NCBI GenBank assembly: GCA_028274465.1
Contig: CM051457.1
Location: 54,472,425 to 54,536,424, forward strand
Length of the DNA stretch: 64,000 nt
DNA from: Plantago ovata
Lineage: Eukaryota > Streptophyta > Magnoliopsida > Lamiales > Plantaginaceae
Direction of reading: 5' to 3'
Shown here: in pieces, positions 1-10,700 of the stretch
How the letters are laid out: each line of letters begins with the position of its first letter
Numbering within the stretch: position 1 is the first letter of the stretch
The notes under the pieces: generated by a model
What the model saw: only the letters and a program-made list of their open reading frames with translations
Told to the model about the DNA's origin: nothing
Database searches by the model: none
Program-made: the position numbers and the translations under genes

Positions 1-1957
1 GATATCCATCACGGAGCGTAGCTTAGTCAAGAACGTTCGTCCCAAGAGAATGACATCCCCCGTCCCAGGTGCAGACGCCGGCATAACTACAAAATTGGTG
101 TATACAGAAGCTTCACCAATCTTGACCAACACATTTTTCACAACGCCTTCGGGTCTCACAAAGGATCCATCCGCCAGTTGCACAGTAGCCCTATGCTCAG
201 ATAGTTTTCCAAGGCTACTCTTCTCAAACACATTCAAAGGGAGCACGTTAGAGTAGGATCCCGTGTCTAGTGTGGCACGGACATTTTCAAGCTCACCAAT
301 CCCGACCTTAACATCGAAACTTTTAGGGAGTGGCTCGGGATCCTCTAGCTCCTCTTCACTCTCGTCAGAACCAAGGTTCTTCTCTTCTTCCTTAGCCTGT
401 GGGAGTACTTCCTTCTTGCAACACTCGCACTTGGCAACCTTCTTGATGGTGATTTCGTCAGGTAGATCACCAGCCAATGTAATGGAATTTGACTTCTCAG
501 TGTTGCTAGGCAGGTTGCCTTGTTCCCTACTTGCGCCTCGGTCGATCAACTCTTGCATCTTTTGATGGGCAAGCCTAGTGCTCTCTTCCAACCTATCAAG
601 CCTTGCCCTAGTCTTCTCAGAATCTTCTTCATAACGTTTGAGAAAATTGTGTGTGATCAACCATCTTTTGCAAGTTTTCCATCAGTTGAGCCGACTTCGA
701 CTTCGGTGGCTCTTTCGAAGCGGGGTTTTCGCAGTGGTCATTACCATAGTTAAGCCTACTACGGTCTTGGTTAGGGCCATAAGTTTGGCTAGCTGGTGCA
801 TATCCTTGATTGTTTCGGAACCCTCTTCTCCAAAATCCACCTCGAGGATTCCTACCGTCTTGTCCGTAGCTAGCTTCTTGAGTACCAAACTCCGTAGCAA
901 AGGCTTCCTCTTCGCCTCCTCGAGCCCAGTTGCCATCATCATACGCAAGCCCCAATCTACACATATGAGCCCCATGCCCATAGTTCATGCATATTCGGCA
1001 TACTTCGTTCGAAACAGTTGTTCTAGTGGCGCTCTTGAGGACTTGTTTCAATTCGTTGGTAAAGCACTCGAATTGATCCCCCTTCCCCTTATATATAGGG
1101 GCTTCTTGAGTCGGTGGAGCTTCAGGTCCTCGTCTCCTAACCATCGCTCTTGGGTCCTTGAACTGCGAACCTTTAGCAAGCCTTTCAAAAACTGCCCAGA
1201 CGGCCTCTGCGGTTTCCTCCCAAATATTGCCTCGGCATTGGAAATCCACCACTTGTTGGTTTTCGAAGGTTAGTCCATTGTAGAAGTGTTGGACTAGGTC
1301 AGAAAGTTCAAAACCATGGTGAGGGCACTTGTTCGTGAGATCTTGGAACCTCTCAAACGCGGTGTAGATGGTCTCATCATAGTCTTGTTGGAATCCAGTG
1401 ATTTGCGCCTTTAGCGCGGTAGTCAAGGTGTGAGGGAAGTATTTTTCCATGAAAGCTGAAAAAATCTTCTCCCAAGTGTCCAGCGAGCCTGCTGGTAGAG
1501 AACTCAACCATGACTTGGCTCTGTCGCCAAGCCCCATAGCAAAAACCTTCATCCGCAACTCATCCGTTGTTATTTCAGCTCCGGGTCGTGGGAGTTGGTT
1601 GACGAAATCATCGATATCGTGCAAGTACCCCATCACATCTTCCCTTGATAAGCCATAGAACCTCGGAAGTTGTTGGAATGCGTGGTTCTTGATTTCCAGA
1701 TCTCGAGTTGCAGACGAAAGAACAATCGCCGGTCCCCTCATACGATCCTTGGTGGGTTGAACCCATGCTTTCAGTCGTCTAGCTTCTGTCATTCCGTCGA
1801 CTTCCTTGAAAAGACTGTGTAGAGATTCAGAGAAATCGGTATCCTCTATTTCCTCTAGTTCACGCCTTTGAAGTAGTCGCCTTCTTTGGTGGTAGACTCT
1901 GTCGATCTCAGCAATTGAATCAGCAAGCGGTATACCCCTAGATCGTGTATGTGGCAT
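1..1957 (-). pseudogene. Gag-protease of Athila-like copy A, frameshifted and partial
   Basis: The ATG is at 1957, right after the PBS and a short leader. An open frame of 442 codons runs to 629 and holds a retrotransposon gag domain (about residues 120-240, including a W-to-F/Y-rich block ending in MEKYFPHTL). A CCHC zinc knuckle follows (C-x2-C-x4-H-x4-C, around 985-1020; here CRICMNYGHGAHMC). Near 640-650 a 2-nt deletion relative to copy C shifts the frame. The rest continues to the window edge as the Asp/Glu-rich linker and a retropepsin-like domain with LDTGS at about 255-270. The product would be a structural capsid-nucleocapsid protein with its own protease. The 3' end is outside the window, so downstream content cannot be judged in this copy. 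Confidence 0.8.
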
Positions 1958-2081
1958 ACACTATCTGTAACAGACTAGGAAAGTAGTATCAGAGAGAGAT
2001 TAAAAAGAAAAACTAAAACTAATAGAATTAGGAATTGAATGCTGAAAATATAAACAAATTAAACAGAAAAAAGGAGTATAG

Positions 2082-2099
2082 TCCCCGGCAACGGCGCCA
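2082..2099 (-). other. Primer-binding site (tRNA-Asp type), copy A
   Basis: On the minus strand the sequence is TGGCGCCGTTGCCGGGGA, complementary to the 3' end of plant tRNA-Asp(GUC) including CCA. It lies three bases inside the LTR edge. This PBS is typical of the Athila lineage of Ty3/gypsy. Confidence 0.9.
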
Positions 2100-2102
2100 A
2101 TT

Positions 2103-3250
2103 TGATGCAACGGAGTTCGTCAGACTCAATTAATCAAATAAATTTGTTATTTAGCCAAAGGCAATTCACAACTACAACGAAAACCGTAGTGTAGCAGTAG
2201 AATGACCTCGATTGTCGTTCTCTAAGGACTATAACTAGCTTTATCTATTTAACTAAAGAATATAAAATAGCAGACGGGATAGCAAAGGTTTTTCTAACAG
2301 ATAATGGAGATTGGTGATAGTATGGTCCTTCAAAGCATAACGGGTTAATAATCATGCGTAAATTCCTCGGTCTTGCATGAAGATCTTTGATCAATCAATT
2401 GTCCTGTTGTAATTATCAAACACTACGAAGATATAGATACTGATAGGTCAAACACTACTGTCCAATTGTGTTCCGTAATTATTCAACACTACGAAGATAT
2501 AGATATGCATAGGTCGACTAGGGTCCAATTGTGCATAATAATTAATCAACATACGAAGATATAGATTCCGCCTGATCAACGAAATAAAGCAATAACACGG
2601 AGTATAATGCGCGATATAGCCATTAGCATGATTATCAACCCTTCGCTAAGAATTCACATACTATCACCAACGAGAAATTTAGCTACTCATAGTTGTCATG
2701 CAATCAACATAAATCATAGAAGAAAACATGTTGAAAGATATATAAAAATATGTAGAATAAACTGTAAGATACAATGTTACCGAAGGTTGTCAGTCTCCGA
2801 AGAATCGCGATCTTACTAGCTCCAAACTGCTATGAAAAAGTATCTCCTAAGCTACGAACCCCCAGAACAGGCTCTGTGAAGTTCCTACCTAAAACTACAG
2901 AGAAAGGTGAGAGAATAGGTCTGGAAAGTATGAATTTCGGAGAAAAACTGAGCAACTATATGTAGGCCTCGAATTTGTGTGGGGCCCTGGGCGATTCGCC
3001 TGGTGTGGAGCTTTTTTCGGGAATTTCCGCGTTTTCAACGCGTTTTTTGATTTCTTCCCCTTTTCGGACTCGGTTTCTGACTTCTAGTGGCCTTCTAACC
3101 TCCAGATTCGACCCCTAGACTCCAAATCCTATCCGAAAACTTTCAGATACTCCAAATAGGCTTCTGGAACACCAATTCCTTGTCAACTTCAATATAATTG
3201 TCCGGAAATCCTCGATTTTCAACCAAAACCTGTAAAATACACATTCATCA
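2103..3250 (-). repeat. 5' LTR of copy A
   Basis: Read on the minus strand it begins TGATGAATGTG at 3250. It is 1148 bp, shorter than the 1238-1295 bp LTRs of copies B and C. Most of the difference is a deletion of about 125 bp near the start, between two TGTAAAATA repeats, of which one remains. A TATA-like element lies near 2955-2962 (minus strand), with one GGGCGATTCGCC palindrome just upstream of it. Confidence 0.85.
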
Positions 3251-4070
3251 CGCGCGCCCAGTCCTACAGGAGGTGGGTCCCAATTTTGGGACCCACTTAT
3301 ATTTCTAAGGCAATTCAAACTCCAAGTATATTTTGCCCAAGTGCATATGTTAATTCTAAATTAATATATCCTTTCTAATCAAACCTCTATTATATTTCCA
3401 AAATATAATCTTTAATTGTATTTACATAAAATACAATTAATTAGCCAATTCAATTAATAATTCCAAATCATTAATTGAGCCACCAAATATTATAATTAAT
3501 TCCAAATCAATTATAATCCATCAATCACAATTAATTCCAAATTAATTGCGATTCCATCTTCAAGGATATTTTGATAAGCTGAATCACCACATAGTGTGAC
3601 CCATAGGACCTCATCGTATTAAGCAAGTCCTAGACTAGGCAACATGGAATTCCTAGACGGTTCCATTTGTAATATTAATACGTGAGGAAGTTTGAGAGGT
3701 TTCTCAAGGCTAACCCTTTCGTTGCGAAGCCTGTTGCGCTCAACGCGGCGATGGTAACGTCCCTTCATCTGACTTGCTCGAATGTATCTAGGATCGATGA
3801 ATTGTCTATCCCAATAATACATCCACGGGCGTCTCAGGGCGTTGCTTGGTTAAGATATACTTATGACCATCATAATATATCATTTGCACTGGCCAGTGAC
3901 TTTACCAACACAACTATGCAGACTATGAGCAGTGCTCTCCCGTGCTACACTTGAGAGATGAATCCTTCACAAAATCACTTATCATCCCCATTTGTATGTA
4001 GCCATAATCCTGGATCGTGTCTTAGGTCAGCTGCTTATTCAAAGCTGACATCGACGGGTCCACCAAGGAT
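3251..4070 (-). repeat. Inverted fragment of copia LTR
   Basis: Reverse-complement match to part of the copia-1 LTR, from the GC-rich block flanking the palindrome AAGTGGGTCCC...GGGACCCACTT to the segment ending CCACCAAGGAT. Its LTR-end side is cut by copy A. It faces the plus-oriented copia-1 5' LTR across a 44-bp spacer. The spacer (4071-4114) itself begins with a third short copy of the neighbouring LTR sequence. Confidence 0.85.
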
Positions 4071-4114
4071 CCCCATTTGTATGTAGCCATAATCCTGGCC
4101 CTGTTGATCCCCAT

Positions 4115-5604
4115 ATCCTTGGTGGACCCGTCGATGTCAGCTCTGAATAAGCAGTTGACCTAAGACACGATCCAGGATTATGGCTACATACAAATGGGGA
4201 TGATAAGTGATTCTGTGAAGGATTCATCTCTCCAGTGCAGCACAGGAGAGTACTGCTCATAGTCTGCATAGTTGTGTTGGTAAAGTCACTGGCCAGTGCA
4301 AATGATATATTATGATGGTCATAAGTATATCTTAACCAAGCAACTTCCTGAGACGCCCGTGGATGTATTATTGGGATAGACACTTCATCGATCCTAGATG
4401 CATTCGAGCAAGTCAGATGAAGGGACGTTACCATCGACGCGTTGAGCGCAACAGACTTCGCAACGAAAGGGTTAGCTTTGAGAAACCTCTCAAACGTCCT
4501 CATGTATTAATATTGCAAATGGAACCGTCTAGGAATTCCATGTTGCCTAGTCTAGGACTTGCTTAATACGATGAGGCCCTATGGGTCACACTATGTGGTG
4601 ATTCAGCTTATCAGAATATCCTTGAAGATGGAATCGCAATTAATTTGGAATTAATTATGATTGATGGATTATAATTGATTTGGAATTAATTATAATATTT
4701 GGTAGCTCAATTAATGATTTGGAATTATTAATTGAATTGGCTAATTAATTGTATTTTATGTAAATACAATTAAAGATTATATTTTGGAAATATAATAGAG
4801 GTTTGATTTGAAAGGATATGTTAATTTAGAATTAACATATGCACTTGGGCAAACACTACTTGGAGTTTGAATTGTCTTAGAACTATAAGTGGGTCCCAAA
4901 ATTGGGACCCACCTAGTGTCCCTGGGAGAGCGCGCGCGCGTAGGAGCTGGGTAACTCCTTCCTCTATTAGAAGTTCAAGGGATAAGTTAGATTTTCCTGA
5001 TTGAGTTTTCTTATTATTGGGAATGAATCTAGACTTGATATTGGTTTCCTAGTGCGATAAGAATTAGATTCTTATTCCTTCACGAAGTCTAATTGCTTAT
5101 GCTTTAGGCTTCTATTGACTACTATATATAGTAGACTATTGGAGAGCTTTTGACATAGACTTTCACAGTTTTACACACAGTTATTCTACCCAGTTTTCTT
5201 AGAGAAAATAAAAAGCTCTCCCCTCCTCTCTATAGCCACACGCGCGCGCCACCTCTGCCGGAGGAATTGCCGCACCGTCTTCTTGGTCACACAAAGAATA
5301 TCCTAGCATTCTTCCGATAGGCTGTTCATCCGTGGATACCAAGGTTGAGGTTCTAGCAGCTGGAAACTAACTCTTATTGTCTTGCAGATAATCAGAGTAT
5401 TGCAGATATCTTCTACTTCGACGAAGGAGAAGATACACAGGATTATTACGAAGACTTGGAAACTGCTTTGGAAGTAAGGTTAGTCTTCTAATTGATGTGT
5501 TTATATATATACGACATATACATAATCAATTAACCTTTATGTTAAGAAAATTTTTGAAATTCCACTGCCTACCCTAGGGGTAACTCTGACCGTATTTTCT
5601 TACA
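4115..5604 (+). repeat. 5' LTR of copia-1, truncated at its start
   Basis: It ends TTTTCTTACA one base before the PBS. It holds a TATA-like run (CTATATATAGT, about 5122-5132) followed by the presumed transcript start. A candidate 3' splice site (TTATTGTCTTGCAG, near 5384-5397) also lies in the LTR. Relative to the 3' LTR it lacks about 15 bp near 4960. The start is lost at the inverted junction around 4100-4115. Confidence 0.85.
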
Positions 5605-5605
5605 A

Positions 5606-5617
5606 TGGTATCAGAGC
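5606..5617 (+). other. Primer-binding site (initiator tRNA-Met), copia-1
   Basis: TGGTATCAGAGC, the standard plant copia PBS complementary to the 3' end of tRNA-iMet, one base after the LTR end. Confidence 0.95.
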
Positions 5618-5777
5618 CAGGTTAATTGATTACGTATATACGTATATATATTGTATGATTTTGTAGATATGTGGATGCAATTGATTCTATGATTAATTCG
5701 ATTTTCAAAAGTTTTGTTTTTATATAAATTTAGAATTTATATTTTTCAAAAAAAAAAAATTATATATATTTATTTTG

Positions 5778-5955
5778 ACCGGGCCGCCTATGGCACCGCA
5801 GGCGCCGTGCCCGCGGCACGGGCGCTAGGCGCCCGCGTGCCGCGGGCACTCGGGTGCCTGCGGGACGCAGGCGCCCGCGGCGCCCATGCCTACGTGCCGC
5901 GGGCGCCGGGCGCCCGGGACCGCAGGCACCGTGGGGACGGGACTAGGTCCCGTCC
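5778..5955 (+). repeat. GC-rich palindrome array in the copia-1 leader
   Basis: About 175 bp of near-pure G+C inside very A/T-rich sequence, built from overlapping short palindromes such as GTGCCCGCGGCAC and variants around CCTGCG...CGCAGG. The matching position in copia-2 (59728-59790) and in the inverted piece (13321-13380) holds a shorter array of different sequence but the same style. Confidence 0.85.
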
Positions 5956-6438
5956 CATGTTTTAATAAATATATATATTTTTCGGGTTAGACCCAAAATC
6001 GAATTTTGAAAATTTTGAGGATTGAATTTTATATTTGGAATATAAATATGATTTAATTGTAATTCTTTTTAACTAGAGGGGTTAAATTTAATTAGTATAA
6101 AGTTAAAGGGCTTATTCGTAATTTATCAATTTATTATATATTGCAAATTAGTCCTTCTACTTTTGAATTTTAGATTTAACACCTCCAAGGTTTTAAAAAT
6201 TACAATTAAGTCATTCGGGTTTTCGAAAATTGCTAGTTGGTCAATAGAATTTTCGGTTTTTTCAATCTAGTCCAAATTTTCTATTATTTCATAGAGATTA
6301 TAAGTATGGGATTATAATTTTCATAATGAAATTATGAAGTCATTTGTCATCCACATAGGCTACTACTTGTTTCGTTTGCTCGATATGCTATTGTTTTGAC
6401 AATGCATGTTTAAATACCAAGTATTTTACTTTCCGTTC

Positions 6439-6620
6439 GACCGCTATGCATGCGAGGGTAGGCGGAGCCCTCTTATATGTCGGACCGCATATTTATGTAT
6501 GGGCAGGCGGCACTCATTATGTGCTTGACCGCGTTTAGAACTAGAATGGATAGGCGACATCCATTACGTGTAGACCGCTCATGCATGATGGGTAGGCGGC
6601 GCCCTTATTTGTTTGTAGAT
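6439..6620 (+). repeat. Four tandem 44-48 bp repeats in the copia-1 leader
   Basis: Units start with GACCGC at 6439, 6483, 6527 and 6573 and end before GACCG at 6621. Each carries a GGTAGGCGG-like core followed by a CATTATG-like segment. The same four-unit block is present in copia-2 at 60266-60453, so it is part of the element and not a local expansion. Confidence 0.85.
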
Positions 6621-7167
6621 GACCGATAACAACCCTCAAGCAACAAGCCCCAACCAATATAATTACAGAAATATATATATGTATGTATTTCTGAGATGCT
6701 TTCCATAGGGTGCTTTAATTCTGAACTTTCATTGCGTTTTCTTGTATTGGCGACCTCGTCTTACAGACTCGCAGTGATCGTCAGGTTAGAGTAAGCCTAT
6801 GGTTATGACTTACTGCATATTGTATCTAGCGACCTCGATAGGTACAGTATGTAGGGCATCGGGTTAAATTAGATTTAACAACCAAGAGTTGCGTGACGCA
6901 ATTGGATAGTCCTACCGGTCATATTATGTTATGCGACCAGCCCCCGTTGGAGTATAGCATAGTAGGGATTTGGATCTTGGCCACTACGGTAACTTGTTGG
7001 ACATTACCTGTATGTTTGTTGTGGGGGCAAGCATATGTGAAAATAGTGGGAGCTAAACAGCTAAAAGACCTTGTATTTTAGTTATGTTGATTGTGTATTT
7101 AGAAATAATATTTCAATAGTTGATTTATTATTTTCGTTCTATATTATTTCTCCTTAGGATATTAGAA

Positions 7168-7782
7168 ATGGCGAGTATCTCGCTCCGTGCTGTCTTAGAG
7201 AAGCAAATTTTGACCGGACCAAACTTCCTAGATTGGATCAGGAATATACGTTTGGTGCTGAGGTACGAAAAGATTGAGTACGTCTTGGACGAGGTCATTC
7301 CCGTGTGCCCCGAAAATCAGACTGCCGATCAGGTTGCTGCTTGGAATCAAGCCAAAGAGGCAAAGTCCGATAAGCATCTTGAGGCTGCTAGATCCGCGCA
7401 GTGTATTATGCTGGCGGCAATGAGCAATGAGCTGCAGAGGCAACATGAAAGCATGTTGCCGTATGAGATGCTGAAGCATCTTGAGTCGCTCTTTAAGACG
7501 ACAGCTAGAAGTGTTGAATTTGATTTGATCAAAGAGATACACAGATGCAAGCTCAGTGAAGGAGGGAACATGTCTGAGCATGTTCTCAAAATGATTGGTC
7601 TCTTTGAAAAGCTTGCCGATGCCGGCGTTAAGCTAGAGAACAAGATCATGGTGATCTTTGTCCTTCAATCATTGCCGAGTTCGTATTCGCAGTTCATCAT
7701 TAATTACACGATGAATGCGAAGGACGTAACACTGACTGAACTCCATAATCTGCCGAAGACATATGATCAAACTCTTCCTTAG
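7168..7782 (+). CDS. gag: Gag (capsid part) of copia-1, ends at an in-frame TAG
   Basis: Codes for 204 residues from ATG 7168. This start is chosen because it follows a leader ending in an AG acceptor-like site (7156-7157) and opens the conserved segment LTGPNFLDWIRNIRLVLR (residues 16-33). It is a UBN2-type copia gag: the LTGPNF.DW block, then helices with FDLIKEIHRCKL, and LQSLPSSYSQF near the end. The TAG at 7780-7782 is in the same frame as the downstream pol, so one base change separates this from a single gag-pol polyprotein. The stop lies before the zinc knuckle, not at a usual gag-pol border, so I read it as a mutation. It would form the capsid shell of the cytoplasmic particle. Confidence 0.85.
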   Translation: MASISLRAVLEKQILTGPNFLDWIRNIRLVLRYEKIEYVLDEVIPVCPENQTADQVAAWNQAKEAKSDKHLEAARSAQCIMLAAMSNELQRQHESMLPYEMLKHLESLFKTTARSVEFDLIKEIHRCKLSEGGNMSEHVLKMIGLFEKLADAGVKLENKIMVIFVLQSLPSSYSQFIINYTMNAKDVTLTELHNLPKTYDQTLP

Positions 7783-7797
7783 AAGGAAAAGTCGATC

Positions 7798-10700
7798 ATG
7801 CTTGTTGGGCAACCGTCTAACCCAAACCCGAGAAACAAAGGTGCTAAGGGTAAGGGAAAGTCGAGACCCAAGGCTAACACTTGGAGTGATAAGCCTAAGC
7901 GTCCGAACCAGAAAAGGAAGTTCAATAGAAGCGGAAGGGTGCGCACAGATGAATGTCTTTTCTGTAAGCAGAAAGGACATTGGAAGAAAGATTGCCCTAA
8001 GCTTAGGGCAGATCAAGCTAAGAAGCCACCGACTTCTAGCTCAGGTATGTTTGTTATTGAAATGAACATGACTACTTTTGACTCCAATGGTTGGGTATTA
8101 GATACAGCCTGTGGCTCACACATTTGTAATAATGTGCAGGGGCTAATTGATCACAGGCTAGTCAAGCAAGGTGAAATCGACTTGCATGTTGGGAACGGCA
8201 ATCCAGTTGAAGCCAAACGCGTTGGACGCAACAAGATAGATTTACCTTCGGGACAATGTTTAGAACTTGATAATGTTTATTTTGTTCCATCCATTGTCAG
8301 AAATATTATTTTCATTCCATTGTTAGAAAATATGGGTTTTTCCTTTCGATTTGCGAATAATACTTGTTATTTTTCATTAAATGATCAGTATTATGGAAAA
8401 GCTTGCTTGGTGAATGGTTTATATATTTTGCAAAGTAGTCTACCTTTATTTCAAATACATAACAAACAACCGTCTTCAAGTAGGAAGAATAATCCATCTT
8501 ATCTATGGCATTGTCGGCTAGGCCATATCAATGAAACACGGATTCAAAGACTAAGGAAGTTGGACTACTTAGAACCATTTGATTTTGAATCATACGGTAC
8601 ATGCGAATCATGTGTTAAGGGTAAGATGACGAACAAACCTTTTATTGGACAAGGTGTTCGTGCCACTCGCTGCTTAGAGCTCATACATAACGATGTATGT
8701 GGACCTTTTAAAGTCCATGCCCGTGATGGTTATCCTTACTTCGTTACCTTTACTGACGATTTCTCAAGGTATGGATATATTTATCTTATGAAGAATAAAT
8801 CCGAGACCTTTGGGAAATTCAAGGAGTTTAGGAATGAGGTCGAGAATGAATTGAACCTAAGGATAGTCACTCTTCGATCAGATCGAGGAGGTGAATACCT
8901 TAGTGAAGAATTTATCGACTACTTGAAGGAAAATGGAATTCAATCGCAATGGACTCCTCCTGGAACACCACAGTTAAATGGTGTGTCTGAGAGGAGGAAT
9001 CGAACCCTGTTAGACATGGTAAGATCAATGATTGGATTCTCGACTCTTCCAAAGTATCTGTGGGGATATGCACTACAAAATGCAATCTACATTTTTAACC
9101 GTGTACCATCTAAATCAGTGGAGAAAACTCCTTATGAGTTATGGAAGGGAAAGAAGCCCTCACTGGGCTATCTTAGACCTTGGGGTTGTCCTGCGATAGT
9201 CAAACTGATGCTCACTGATAAGTTAGATGCCAAGGGTGTCAAAGTATATTTCATAGGCTATCCTCGTCAGACGAGAGGCTATGAATTCCATCATGCTGAA
9301 GATCACAAGGTGATCGTATTTAGAAACGTCAAGTTTTTAGAAGCTGAATACCTCGAAGAAGACATGTTAGATGACATGATAGAACTTGAAGAAATTCAAG
9401 ACTTTGACACGGGCGAACATGAGGTCTCTAAATCTTCCGATTTGGACTCAAGTTCAGTGGCAGCTTTCGAAGCAGACAAGGGTAATGATATGACACTTGC
9501 TAGGCATGTCATAGTCAGTGGGAGTCCTGTGATTAGATCAACAGTTGAAATCACACCAACAGAACCCGTTGTCAACCAACCTGTGCAACAAGTTGCACAA
9601 GAGCAGCCTCCCGTAAGGGAACAGAGTCGCGCCCCGCGACCAGCTGCATCAGTACCCACTGATAATGTTCGTGTTACACGAAGCCAGAAAAGAAAAGCAC
9701 CAGAACCAGTCGAACTCCGTAGGTCGAAGAGGATCCTAAAAGGACCTCAGAAGCAAAGCCTTATGATAGAAGACATCAGTGAACTTGATGTCGGCTTATC
9801 AGATCGGGAAGATCCCGAGACCTACAAAGAGGCAATAATTGATATTGACTCAGACAAATGGCAAGAGGTCATGGAATTAGAAATGGACTCAATGTACCAG
9901 AACCAAGTTTGGAACTTGGTAGACTTGCCCCAAGGGGTTAGACCTATTGGGTGCAAATGGGTCTTTAAACGAAAGACAGATGCCAATGGCAAGGTACAAA
10001 CGCACAAAGCTAGGCTTGTGGCGAAAGGCTACACGCAAAGGTATGGCATCAATTACGATGAAACCTTTTCACCGGTAGCAAAATTGAAGTCCATTCGAAT
10101 TCTACTTGCGACAGCTGCCTGCTACGATTATGAGATCTGGCAGATGGATGTAAAGACTGCCTTCCTCAATGGCAACCTTGAGGAAGAGGTCTATATGGTA
10201 CAGCCGGAAGGTTTTATTAGTAAAACCAGGCCAACTGTTGTATGCAAATTACAAAGATCCATCTATGGGCTAAAGCAAGCGTCAAGGAGCTGGAATATCC
10301 GCTTTGATGAAGCTGTCAAATCGTTTGACTTCATCAGAAGCAAGGAAGATCCTTGTGTCTACGCTAGGCACAGCAACAAGGGAGTCGTTTTCATGATCAT
10401 TTATGTAGATGACATTTTGATCATGGGAAACAATGTCTCTATTCTAGAAGAGACTAAAGTTTGGTTATCAAGTACCTTCTCGATGAAGGACTTGGGTGAA
10501 GCGAATTACATCCTAGGGATCAAGATCTTTAGAGATAGATCCAAGAGGATGTTAGGAATGACACAGTCCACCTACATCGACAAAATACTTAAGCGTTATA
10601 AGATGGACGAATCAAAGAAAGGCTTTCTCCCAGCTAGGCATGGGATTGTCTTATCAGTTAAGGATGGTCCTAAAACTGATGAAGAAAGAAATGCAATGAG

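Larger units (their letters stand above)
1..3250 (-). mobile_element. Athila-like non-autonomous LTR element, copy A (5' part)
   Basis: Minus-strand element cut by the left window edge. In element order it shows a 5' LTR (3250 to 2103), a PBS (2099 to 2082) and gag followed by a frame-shifted protease region reaching base 1. The gag is closely similar to those of copies B and C here. The right flank is CGCGC, the presumed target duplication, but the other end is outside the window. It is inserted in an inverted copia LTR fragment. The Athila-like assignment rests on the Asp-type PBS and the TGATGA...TCATCA LTR ends. Confidence 0.85.

Noticed and set aside
4039..4503. 154-codon minus ORF and similar frames at 11739-12374 and 58092-58418
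   Set aside because: These are readings of the copia LTR, recurring wherever that LTR occurs, and one crosses the inverted junction. No sign of coding.
5606..5621. tRNA genes at the PBS sites
   Set aside because: Only 12-18 bases match tRNA 3' ends; no cloverleaf. They are primer-binding sites.
6439..6620. CRISPR-like array
   Set aside because: The 44-48 bp units are contiguous degenerate repeats without unique spacers, in a plant retrotransposon leader.
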